Origin: Kineosporia succinea
GTDB taxonomy: Bacteria > Actinomycetota > Actinomycetes > Actinomycetales > Kineosporiaceae
Direction of reading: 5' to 3'
DNA: 64,000 nt
Assembly: GCF_030811555.1 (NCBI RefSeq)
Contig: NZ_JAUSQZ010000001.1
Span: 2,911,241-2,975,240 of the forward strand
The notes below the pieces were generated by a model, which was not told where the DNA came from, made no database searches, and saw only the letters and a program-made list of their open reading frames with translations. A program made the translations under genes and the position numbers. Below are positions 26,668-34,238 of this stretch, one piece after another (position 1 is the stretch's first letter; each line of letters begins with the position of its first letter).

Positions 26668-28563
26668 GTGACCGACTGGGACCCCTCCGCCGTAGCCGCC
26701 GCGCTGCGCACGGAGAATCGGTTCGCCGGGGGTTCGGTGGTCGGTGTGCTCGCCGTCGGTCACGCCCAGACCCGCATGTGGGTGCTGGAGTCCGAGCTGC
26801 TCGACGACTCCCCGGCGGCCTCCGTCGCGGGCACCCCGAAGATCCTGGCCGAGAACCGCCTCGACGACGTCGGCAGCGAGATGTTCGACCGTCTGCTGCT
26901 CGAGCGGGCCATCGAGCGCATCGCCGGTCTGCCCGGGGTCGAGGCCGAGGTGGCCGGCAAGCTGCGCACCGCGAAGGGCGAGCCCTGGCGCAAGCTGCGG
27001 CTGCGCCTGACCACCGACGTGCGCCGCGCCCGCGAGGAACTCGTCGACTGGCACAGCGCCACGGTCGACGTCGAGGGCATTCCCGGGGTCGACGCCGACG
27101 GCCCGCTGCGGCTCGACCGGATCGAGCAGGACAACGCGCTGCGCGAGCACGTGCTGCGCACGGCGCGCACGTTCCAGTCCACCATCGAGGCCTCCGGCCG
27201 CCGCCCGGCCACGCTCGACGGGATCTTCCTGCTCGGCGACGGCAAGATGCCGCTGATCGTGCGCTCGGTCTACGACGTTCTCGGGGTCAGCCCGGAGATG
27301 CTCGGCCAGGGTGGCGCGGCGCGGGTCCGGGCCGGGGCCAAGGCGGCCCGCAACGGTTCCGCCCGGCCGGTGCCCGGGCAGGGCGGGCCGATCTCCCCGG
27401 CGAGCGGGCTGAGCCTGCGCCCGACCCCGAAGGCGAAGAGCAAGAAGGCCGGAGCGGTCGCAGTCGACGAGCCGGGTGCGTTCGTCACCCCGGGCAAGAA
27501 CGTCGAGTCGTCCGCGCCCGAGGTGGAACTCACCGACACCGGTTCGCTGCGGCTGCTCGGTCACCCGGGCGACGGGTTCGACGTGGAGGCGGCCAGCGCC
27601 CAGCCCGGCCGCCGTCGGCGCCGGCTGGTACCGATCGCGGGTGGCCTGGTGGTGCTCGTGGCCGCCGGGGCGATCGTGACCGGGCTGGTGCGCAACCAGG
27701 AGACCCCGGCGCCGCGCACGACCGACACGGTCGAGGCGGCGTCGATGAACACCTCGCCCGGTCCCGGCGCCGACCTGGCCGCGGTGACCGGGCTGAGCGT
27801 GCGCGAGATGGGTCCGGCGATCTCGCTGACCTGGGACGAGGTGGCGGGCGCGGGTGCCTACGCGGTCTACCGCGACCCGGGCACGGCGACCGAGAACGTG
27901 CACACCACCACCCAGCCGAAACTGACCGACCGGCCCGGTGACGGGCGTGAGCACACCTACGCGGTGGTGGCGCTGGCCGAGGAGCCGACCCCGGCGTCCC
28001 CCGCTCCGGAAGCGTCACCGGGAGCTCCGGAAGCATCACCGGGAGCTCCGGAGGCCTCGCCGGAAGCCTCGCCGGCGGCCGCTCCCGCCGCCCTGCAGAC
28101 CGCGATGACCGTTCAGGCCAAGGCCACCACGCCCTACGGCCGCCAGCAGAACATCGCCAGCGACTGGACCGGCATCGTGCCCGCCCGGCCCGGTCTGAAG
28201 GGCAGCGCGGGTCAGACCTGCCGCGCCCAGGGCGGGACGGCCGGGGCACAGGGACGCATCGTCTGCAGCTATCCGGGCAAGCTCACCATTACGGTGTTCG
28301 GCTACGGCTCGAAAACCGCTACCGACCGCCGCTACGACGCCCTGGCGAAGATGAAGGGCATCAACAGCGGTCAGTGGAACGTGCGGCTGCGCGACGACGT
28401 GAACGCCACCGGTCGCCTGCTGGTCGGCGGCCGGGGCACCAACACCTGGCGCTGGTGGGACTACGAGTCGGCGCCGTCGTACGCGATGCAGGCGAACTGG
28501 CCGGGGCACACCTCCCGTGAGCTCGCCGCCTGGGTGCAGAAGCGGATGCCCTTCCACAGCTGA
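26668..28563 (+). CDS. Hsp70-lobe-II-like / TM / fibronectin-III membrane protein
   Basis: A 631-residue protein. Residues about 22-208 read like lobe II of an Hsp70 ATPase: ILAENRLDDVGSEMFDRLL matches the segment after phosphate loop 2, REELVDWHSATVDV the helix-strand of subdomain IIB, and LLGDGKMPLIVRSVYDVLG the adenosine-loop motif (LVGGSTRMP in DnaK). Lobe I and the substrate-binding domain are missing and the phosphate-2 loop is degraded, so ATPase activity is unlikely. A TM helix (about 317-342) leads to an FnIII-like domain (371-438), an Ala-Pro-Glu-Ser repeat and a 155-residue C-terminal domain with three Trp in TWRWWDYES. GTG 26668 has gaggag 7 nt upstream. Confidence 0.75.
   Translation: MTDWDPSAVAAALRTENRFAGGSVVGVLAVGHAQTRMWVLESELLDDSPAASVAGTPKILAENRLDDVGSEMFDRLLLERAIERIAGLPGVEAEVAGKLRTAKGEPWRKLRLRLTTDVRRAREELVDWHSATVDVEGIPGVDADGPLRLDRIEQDNALREHVLRTARTFQSTIEASGRRPATLDGIFLLGDGKMPLIVRSVYDVLGVSPEMLGQGGAARVRAGAKAARNGSARPVPGQGGPISPASGLSLRPTPKAKSKKAGAVAVDEPGAFVTPGKNVESSAPEVELTDTGSLRLLGHPGDGFDVEAASAQPGRRRRRLVPIAGGLVVLVAAGAIVTGLVRNQETPAPRTTDTVEAASMNTSPGPGADLAAVTGLSVREMGPAISLTWDEVAGAGAYAVYRDPGTATENVHTTTQPKLTDRPGDGREHTYAVVALAEEPTPASPAPEASPGAPEASPGAPEASPEASPAAAPAALQTAMTVQAKATTPYGRQQNIASDWTGIVPARPGLKGSAGQTCRAQGGTAGAQGRIVCSYPGKLTITVFGYGSKTATDRRYDALAKMKGINSGQWNVRLRDDVNATGRLLVGGRGTNTWRWWDYESAPSYAMQANWPGHTSRELAAWVQKRMPFHS
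28003..28065 (+). repeat. 21-bp coding tandem repeat (three copies)
   Basis: The unit gctccggaagcgtcaccggg plus one base is present at 28003-28023, 28024-28044 and, diverged, 28045-28065. It encodes APEASPG-type linker residues in the Hsp70-like membrane protein. Confidence 0.85.
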
Positions 28564-28610
28564 GACCCAGGACCTGGTCCACGCCGGTCGAAGCCCCGGG
28601 CACCTTCTCG

Positions 28611-30716
28611 CTACGGCAGCGACGTGGAAGACAGGTCCTGGCGGAGTTCCTCTCCCAGCAACGGGGCCAGAGCCCGGGCGTAGCGGCCGGTGACGTGGTT
28701 GTCGTCCCGGTAGATCAGCGTGTTGCCCACCACCACCGGGCAACTCGAGTCGTCGCAGAACCAGGGCGTGGGGTCGACCACCCGGGCGCCCGCCCGCCGG
28801 GCCGCCGCGGCGATCAGCGTGCGCTGCGGTGAGAGGGCGGCCTGCTCCGGGCTCTGGGCACAGGCCTGCACGTTCTTCGGGTTCTGCGAGAGGCACTCCG
28901 GTACGTCGGCCTTGGCCCGCGGGGTGTCGGCCAGGAACACCAGGCGGCTTCCCCGGTGCCGCAGCCGGTTCAGGGTCGTGGCCCAGCCCTGCGCCCAGGT
29001 CGCGTCCACGTCGTCGAGGCCCGCGACCAGGTCGAGGCGGTCGGCGATCGAGGTCGTCACCACCAGATCGGCCTTCAGCGAGCGGATCCGGTTCACGCTG
29101 TGCTCGCGCCAGGTGGTGCAGGTGCGGTAGTCGCCGCTGTAACGGTCGGCATAGAGGCGCACGTCGGCCGGTGAGCACATCACCTTGGTGAAGACGGCCA
29201 GCCGCCAGTGCTTCTCGCGAGCCAGGCGGCTCAGGGCCGGGTACCACTGGGCCGCGTGCGAGTCGCCGAACAGCACCACGGTGGTGGACGCGTCCGGGGC
29301 GCCGAGGTGCTCGCAGCGTTTCGGGGTGGTGGTGTCGGGCACCGCGACCAGGCAGCCGTCGCGGGCGATCGCCGGGTCGTCGCCGGCCGCATCCTCCAGC
29401 GACGGCTCCAGGTTGGCCGGGAGGGCGGTGGTGACACTGGCCGCCCGCAGTCGCCGGGTCAGCGCCCGGTAGCTCTGGGACGGCGGGCCCTCGAGAGAGA
29501 GGCCGGTGGCCAGGCCCTCGCCCTGGGTCTGCCGGGCGGGCACGGCCGGGGCCAGGGCGGCGAGGCCGACGGTGAGCGCGGTCAGGCCCACCGCGAGCCC
29601 GGCGGCCGACCAGACGTGCGTCCTCAGGTGGGGGTGGTGCCGCAGCGGCTGCTCGATCAGCGAGTAACCGGCACAGGCCAGGCCGAACGCCGCGACGGCC
29701 ACGAGAAGCTTCTCCGGCGTGCCGATCTCGCGGCCGAGCAGGTACGGCGCGATCATCAGGGCCGGCCAGTGCCAGAGGTAGAACGAGTACGAGCGGGCGC
29801 CGACGAACTGCAGGGCGGGCCGGGCCAGCAGCCGGTTCGAGCCCGCCGCCACGACGAGCACCGTGCCCAGCACCGGGATCACCGCGCGCCAGCCCGGAAA
29901 GGGGGTGGTCGGGCCGAAACTGACGGCGGCGTAAGCGATGGCGCTCAGCCCGACGAACCCTCCGTACCTGAGGACGTGCCTGAGGAAGGACGGGGGGAAC
30001 CGGGGGAGAACCAGCGCGAGCAGGGAGCCCGCCCCGAGCTCCCAGGCCCGGGTCGGTGTGCCGAAATACGCCGCCACCGAAGAGGTCTGGCTCGTCAGCA
30101 CCGATCCCGCGAACGACGCCGTCACCAGAACGCCCAGCAGCAGCGCGAACACCGCCCGGCGGCGCAGCAGTACCAGGCCGATCAGGGCCAGCAGCGGGAT
30201 CACCAGGTAGAACTGCTCCTCCACGGCCAGCGACCAGAAGTGCTGCAGTGGAGAGGGTGACGCACTCGCGGAGCGGTAGTCGTTGCCCACCTGGATCAGG
30301 CGCACGTTGATCAGGTAGCCGGCGGCGGCCACGGCGTCCGTGGCCAGGGCGCGCATCCGCAGTGGGGGCATCCAGATCCAGGCGGCGACCAGGGTCGCGA
30401 CCAGCACGAGCGTGGCGGCGGGCAGCAGGCGCAGCGCGCGGCGGGCGTAGAAGCGGCCGATCCGCAGCCGCCCGGTCTCCGCGACCTCGCGGGCCAGGTG
30501 TGAGGTGATCAGGTAGCCGGAGATCACGAAGAAGACGTCGACCCCGACGTAGCCGCCGCTGAAAGTGCTGACGCCGCAGTGGTACAGCACGACCAGCAGC
30601 ACGGCCAGGGCGCGCAGTCCCTCGATGTCAGGGCGGAACCCGGGGCGGGGCGCTGGTTTCACGTCGTCCACGGGGGTGATCCGCAGCCCCTGCGCCGGGA
30701 TCGAACCGATGCTCAC
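28611..30716 (-). CDS. OafA/YrhL-family membrane acyltransferase with SGNH domain
   Basis: About 701 residues. The N-terminal acyltransferase-3 domain has DIEGLRALAVLLVVLYH at the first helix, GGYVGVDVFFVISGYLIT and about ten further TM helices. The C-terminal extracytoplasmic SGNH hydrolase-like domain has the nucleophile motif FGDSHAAQWY and the Asp-His motif in RDDNHVTG. Such proteins move acyl (often acetyl) groups across the membrane onto sugars of peptidoglycan, polysaccharide or small molecules. GTG 30716 gives a sensible length, but its ribosome site is weak and GTG 30671 is possible. It is divergent from the ApbE cassette and alone in its operon. Confidence 0.9.
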   Translation of the reverse strand: MSIGSIPAQGLRITPVDDVKPAPRPGFRPDIEGLRALAVLLVVLYHCGVSTFSGGYVGVDVFFVISGYLITSHLAREVAETGRLRIGRFYARRALRLLPAATLVLVATLVAAWIWMPPLRMRALATDAVAAAGYLINVRLIQVGNDYRSASASPSPLQHFWSLAVEEQFYLVIPLLALIGLVLLRRRAVFALLLGVLVTASFAGSVLTSQTSSVAAYFGTPTRAWELGAGSLLALVLPRFPPSFLRHVLRYGGFVGLSAIAYAAVSFGPTTPFPGWRAVIPVLGTVLVVAAGSNRLLARPALQFVGARSYSFYLWHWPALMIAPYLLGREIGTPEKLLVAVAAFGLACAGYSLIEQPLRHHPHLRTHVWSAAGLAVGLTALTVGLAALAPAVPARQTQGEGLATGLSLEGPPSQSYRALTRRLRAASVTTALPANLEPSLEDAAGDDPAIARDGCLVAVPDTTTPKRCEHLGAPDASTTVVLFGDSHAAQWYPALSRLAREKHWRLAVFTKVMCSPADVRLYADRYSGDYRTCTTWREHSVNRIRSLKADLVVTTSIADRLDLVAGLDDVDATWAQGWATTLNRLRHRGSRLVFLADTPRAKADVPECLSQNPKNVQACAQSPEQAALSPQRTLIAAAARRAGARVVDPTPWFCDDSSCPVVVGNTLIYRDDNHVTGRYARALAPLLGEELRQDLSSTSLP

Positions 30717-30792
30717 CCAGGGGGCATCGGCAGCGCCGCAACGCCTCTGGCGTCCCCCGTTCGGGGTAGGGAGCCGTACAGCGGATCCCCAG

Positions 30793-30840
30793 ACTGTGCG
30801 CCGGACCCTCCCAGCCAGGCGGCGCACAGTGGTGACAACG
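30793..30840. promoter_or_regulatory. 10-bp inverted repeat between divergent genes
   Basis: ACTGTGCGCC (30793-30802) and its exact complement (30831-30840) flank a 28-nt spacer. The right arm ends 17 bp before ATG 30858, so it could be a regulator site or a leader hairpin for the ApbE cassette. Confidence 0.4.
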
Positions 30841-30857
30841 AGAAGGAGGGAACCCCG

Positions 30858-31106
30858 ATGAATGCTCGCGAAGACGCCCGCCGCACCACGGCGGCGGTGA
30901 CCACCGGACTCGCGGTCGCCGCGATCGCGACCACGGTGACCGTCGGCCTGGTCGTGGCCCGCACCGACGACGCGGAGGCGTCGACGACGAGCACGACCAC
31001 CACCACCGGGGACTCGTCCTCAAGTAGTCAAAATCAGTCAGGCACCGGCAGTTCGGGCATGAGTTCCGGCAGCGGGTCCGCCGACGCCACTTCTGGAGGT
31101 TCGTGA
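30858..31106 (+). CDS. Small single-pass membrane / exported Ser-Gly-rich protein
   Basis: An 82-residue protein with a strong AAGGAGGG site upstream of ATG 30858. It has a charged N-terminus (NAREDARR), one hydrophobic helix (about 11-34) and an external tail of almost only Ser, Thr, Gly and Asp. Its TGA overlaps the apbE ATG (TGATG), so it is the first gene of the electron-transfer cassette. In comparable loci an FMN-binding (FMN_bind) protein is the target of ApbE; this protein has no recognisable SGAT-type flavinylation motif or FMN_bind domain, and its role is unknown. Confidence 0.75.
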   Translation: MNAREDARRTTAAVTTGLAVAAIATTVTVGLVVARTDDAEASTTSTTTTTGDSSSSSQNQSGTGSSGMSSGSGSADATSGGS

Positions 31107-32113
31107 TGCCCCTGCTGGAGACCCTTCCCGTGCGTGACACCGTTCGCCAGTGGCCGGTCTGGAGCACCACCGCCCGCCTGGTCGTCACCGACGCCGCGGT
31201 CGCCGACGCGGCCATGGAACTGGTCAAGACTCAGCTCGACGAGGTCGGCGCGGCCTGCAGCCGGTTCCGCGACGACAGCGAACTCAACCAGCTCCAGGCC
31301 GCCAACACCGGCCGTGCGATCACCGTGAGCCCGGTTCTGGCCGAGCTGCTGACCGCCGCCCTGGACGCCGCCGAGCGCACCGACGGCGACGTCGACCCGA
31401 CCCTGGCCGACGATCTGGCCGCCCTGGGTTACTCCGAGGACTACTCGCTGATCCAGGCCCGGGTCGGCACGGGCACCGTCCCGATCACCCTGACCCGCCG
31501 GGTGCGGCACAGCTGGAAAGACCTGACGCTGACCGGCCGTCGCCTGCGGATGCCGGTGGGGGTGCGCCTCGACCTCGGGGCCACCGCCAAGGCCTGGGCC
31601 GCCGACCGGGCCGCGAGGAGTGTGGCCGAGCGCTTCGGCGTCGGCGCCCTGGTCGCGCTCGGCGGGGACATCGCCACCGCCGGCCCGGCGCCGGAGAGCG
31701 GCTGGCAGGTCCTGGTGCAGGACGGCGTCGACGAGCCCGCGACCCAGGTCGCGCTCTCCGCCGGCGCGACCGGCCTGGCCACTTCGAGCACGGTGAGCCG
31801 CAGCTGGCGCAACGGCACCCGCGCCGTGCACCACATCCTCAATCCCTCCAGCGGTCTGCCGGCGGCGCCGGTCTGGCGCACGGTCTCGGTCGCCGCCGGC
31901 GACTGCCTGGAGTCCAACACGCTCTCCACCGCCGCGGTCGTGCGTGGTGACGACGCCCTGCACTGGCTGCGCGAGCAGGGCCACCCCGCCCGTCTGGTCG
32001 CCGCCGACGGCACCGTGCACACGCTCAACGGCTGGCCCACCGAGGTCCCGGTCGAGATCGACGCCGAGCCGGTCCACGAGGTCTTCCTCAAAGAGATGAC
32101 CGCGGCGGCATGA
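31106..32113 (+). CDS. apbE: FAD:protein FMN transferase (ApbE)
   Basis: ApbE attaches FMN through a phosphoester bond to Thr or Ser of exported flavoproteins, using FAD. Family features include CSRFRDDSELNQL near the N-terminus, TDGDVDPTL, LDLGATAKAWAADRA, ALGGDIATAG, the HHILNPSSGLP segment and DCLESNTLSTAAVV. No signal peptide or lipobox is seen, so it may act in the cytoplasm or be atypical. ATG 31106 follows ggagg by 6 nt and overlaps the preceding stop; GTG 31103 is closer to the ribosome site. It overlaps the next gene by 4 bp. Confidence 0.93.
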   Translation: MPLLETLPVRDTVRQWPVWSTTARLVVTDAAVADAAMELVKTQLDEVGAACSRFRDDSELNQLQAANTGRAITVSPVLAELLTAALDAAERTDGDVDPTLADDLAALGYSEDYSLIQARVGTGTVPITLTRRVRHSWKDLTLTGRRLRMPVGVRLDLGATAKAWAADRAARSVAERFGVGALVALGGDIATAGPAPESGWQVLVQDGVDEPATQVALSAGATGLATSSTVSRSWRNGTRAVHHILNPSSGLPAAPVWRTVSVAAGDCLESNTLSTAAVVRGDDALHWLREQGHPARLVAADGTVHTLNGWPTEVPVEIDAEPVHEVFLKEMTAAA

Positions 32114-32661
32114 CCACCGACGCCCTCTGGTACCTGGCCCGGGGCAGCGGCGTGGTGAGCCTGATCCTCTTCACCGTCGTCGTCGCCCTGGGCATCGGTA
32201 CCCGGTCCGGCCGCGCCTTCGCCGGGTTGAACCGGCTCGTCGTGGCGTCGGTGCACCGCAGCGCGGCCCTGCTCGCCCTGGTCTTCCTGACGATCCACGT
32301 GGTCACCCTGATGTTCGACCCCTACGCCCAGCTCAGCCTCGTCGACGTGCTGCTGCCGTTCGGCTCCGGCTACCGCCCGTTCTGGGTCGGCCTCGGCACC
32401 CTGGCGCTCGACCTGGCCCTGGCCGTGACGGTCACCAGCCTGCTGCGCGACCGGATCGGGGCGAAGGCCTGGCGCGCCGTGCACTGGCTGGCCTACGCGA
32501 TGTGGCCGATCGCCGTGGTGCACGGCATCGGCTCCGGCACCGACCGCGACACGGTCTGGATGCTCGCGCTCGACGCGGTCTGCGTGATCTCGGTCGTCGG
32601 GGTCGCGGTCAGCACCCACCCGGCCCTCCGAAGACCCGCCAAAACCCTGCGAACGGCCTGA
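32110..32661 (+). CDS. Ferric-reductase-like heme b membrane protein
   Basis: A 183-residue protein with five to six TM helices, matching the ferric reductase-like transmembrane domain (also in YedZ/MsrQ and NOX). His residues suited to heme b ligation appear in SVHRSAALLALVFLTIHVV and in AVHWLAYAMWPIAVVHG, giving two pairs on two helices. It overlaps apbE by 4 bp and is followed 21 bp later by the NuoF-like gene. It probably carries electrons across the membrane between the NuoF-like/ferredoxin module inside and a flavoprotein outside (inference). Confidence 0.85.
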   Translation: MTTDALWYLARGSGVVSLILFTVVVALGIGTRSGRAFAGLNRLVVASVHRSAALLALVFLTIHVVTLMFDPYAQLSLVDVLLPFGSGYRPFWVGLGTLALDLALAVTVTSLLRDRIGAKAWRAVHWLAYAMWPIAVVHGIGSGTDRDTVWMLALDAVCVISVVGVAVSTHPALRRPAKTLRTA

Positions 32662-32682
32662 ACCAAGGAAGGGAGCAATCCG

Positions 32683-33936
32683 ATGACCATGACCGCCATG
32701 ACACCGGCCCAGGGGCTGAAGATGCCTCCCGAGGGCGCGCGGCTCTTCGCCGCCGGTGACCCGAGCCTGACCACCCACTACGCCACCTACGGCGGCATCC
32801 CCGACGTGACCGGCCCCCAGCTGCTCGAGCAGGTCCGGATGTCCGGGCTCAGCGGCCGGGGTGGCGCGGCCTTTCCCGCCGCCACCAAGCTGCAGGCCGT
32901 CGCGGCCGGTGGGGTGGTGATCGCGAACGGCGCCGAGGGCGAGCCCGCCAGCCGTAAGGACGCCGAGCTCCTGCGCCGCGCACCGCATCTCGTGATCGAC
33001 GGGATCGAGGTCGCGGCTCACATCACCGGTGCCCACGAGGCCTACGCCTACCTGCGGGCCGACGTGCTGCCGGCGGTGCGGCAGGCGCTCGCCGAGCGCC
33101 GCACCGCGCTGAGGATCACGCTGGTCGAGGCCGTCGACACGTTCGTCAGCGGACAGGAGACCGCCGTCGTCAATCGCGTGAACAACGGCCCGGCCCTGCC
33201 CCGCTTCAGCCGCCACCGCATCTTCCACCGCGGCGTCGGCGACCGGCCCACCCTGGTGCAGAACGTCGAGACCCTGGCCCAGCTCGCACTGATCGCCCGC
33301 TACGGCGGTGTCTGGTTCGCCACCGCCGGAACCCCCGACAGCACCGGCACCTTCCTGGCCACGGTGCACCCGGTCGACCAGCCGCTCACCACCGCGCCGA
33401 CGGTCTGGGAGATCGCCCACGGCCTGTCGCTGCGGCACGTGCTCGAACCGGCCGCCGGCATCCCGGTGCAGCAACTGCAGGCCGTGCTGATCGGTGGCTA
33501 CCACGGCACCTGGGTCCCGCTGCCGGCCGCGCTCGACGCTCCGCTGTCGAGGGCCGGGCTGGAGCCCTACGGTGCCGGTCTGGGCGCTGGGGTGCTGGTG
33601 CCGCTCGCCAGCACCGCCTGTGGCCTGGAGCTCACCGCCTCGATCGTCGGCTACCTGGCCCGGCAGTCCGCGAAACAGTGTGGCCCGTGCCAGTTCGGCC
33701 TGCCCGAGCTGGCGCAGAACTTCACCGCGCTGGCCGCCGGCCGCGTCGGCCGCAGCGGGGTGGACGCCGTCCGCCAGGCCGCCGGTCTGGTCGAGAACCG
33801 CGGTGTCTGCAAGCATCCCGACGGAACCACCCGGCTGGTGCGCAGTGCGCTGCGGGTCTTCGCCGACGACGTGACCCTGCACCAGCACGGCCGGTGCCTG
33901 GCCCGCATCGGCGACCCCTACGGAGGTGCCCGGTGA
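32683..33936 (+). CDS. NuoF-like NADH dehydrogenase flavoprotein subunit
   Basis: A 417-residue protein of the complex I 51-kDa (NuoF/HoxF/RnfC) family. It has the FMN/NADH-binding Rossmann-like domain (GLSGRGGAAFPAATKL, ANGAEGEPASRKD), an SLBB-type beta-grasp domain, and a C-terminal iron-sulfur domain. The cluster motif is incomplete: aligned to ESCGKCTPC, this protein has Ala330, Cys333 and Cys336, with the distal Cys376 present, so one of four expected ligands is missing. It likely feeds electrons from NAD(P)H to the adjacent ferredoxin and heme b protein. aaggaaggga gives a good ribosome site. It overlaps the ferredoxin gene by 4 bp. Confidence 0.87.
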   Translation: MTMTAMTPAQGLKMPPEGARLFAAGDPSLTTHYATYGGIPDVTGPQLLEQVRMSGLSGRGGAAFPAATKLQAVAAGGVVIANGAEGEPASRKDAELLRRAPHLVIDGIEVAAHITGAHEAYAYLRADVLPAVRQALAERRTALRITLVEAVDTFVSGQETAVVNRVNNGPALPRFSRHRIFHRGVGDRPTLVQNVETLAQLALIARYGGVWFATAGTPDSTGTFLATVHPVDQPLTTAPTVWEIAHGLSLRHVLEPAAGIPVQQLQAVLIGGYHGTWVPLPAALDAPLSRAGLEPYGAGLGAGVLVPLASTACGLELTASIVGYLARQSAKQCGPCQFGLPELAQNFTALAAGRVGRSGVDAVRQAAGLVENRGVCKHPDGTTRLVRSALRVFADDVTLHQHGRCLARIGDPYGGAR

Positions 33937-34145
33937 CGCGTCCCCTGATCGTCGACTGGACCAGCTGCGAGGGCCGTGGCCTGTGTGCCGACCTGCTGCC
34001 CGAGCTGCTCACGCAAGACAAGTGGGGTTACCCCCAGAGCCGTTCCCAGGGGCCGCTTCTGGTTCCCGAGGAGTTGGAGAAGCCGGCCCGGCAGGCGGTC
34101 CGGATGTGCCCGCGGCTGGCCCTCCATCTGGCCGAGAAGGCCTGA
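33933..34145 (+). CDS. Small ferredoxin, probably [3Fe-4S]
   Basis: A 70-residue ferredoxin with Cys in DWTSCEGRGLCAD (C-x5-C) and RMCPRLAL. Three Cys in this arrangement, with the usual middle Cys missing, match the actinobacterial [3Fe-4S] ferredoxins that often partner P450s. Here it follows the NuoF-like gene (GTGA overlap, ggaggt ribosome site), so it is likely an electron carrier of the cassette. Its last codons and stop are duplicated 34 bp downstream. Confidence 0.85.
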   Translation: MTRPLIVDWTSCEGRGLCADLLPELLTQDKWGYPQSRSQGPLLVPEELEKPARQAVRMCPRLALHLAEKA

Positions 34146-34184
34146 GCCGCGAACGACCCGCCTGGCCGAGAAGGCCTGAGCCGC
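34128..34184 (+). repeat. 23-bp direct repeat duplicating the ferredoxin gene end
   Basis: The 23-bp sequence beginning ctggccgagaaggcctgagc occurs at 34128-34150 and 34162-34184, separated by 11 bp. Copy 1 includes the last codons (LAEKA) and TGA stop of the ferredoxin gene. Confidence 0.9.
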
Positions 34185-34186
34185 AA

Positions 34187-34226
34187 ACCACGAGGGGGGA
34201 CGCGTCGACGCGTCCCCCCTCGTGGT
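34187..34226. terminator. Bidirectional terminator
   Basis: An 18-bp perfect stem (ACCACGAGGGGGGACGCG at 34187-34204, complement at 34209-34226) around TCGA lies between the convergent ferredoxin and secreted-protein genes. Confidence 0.88.
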
Positions 34227-34238
34227 GGTCCGGAAGAG

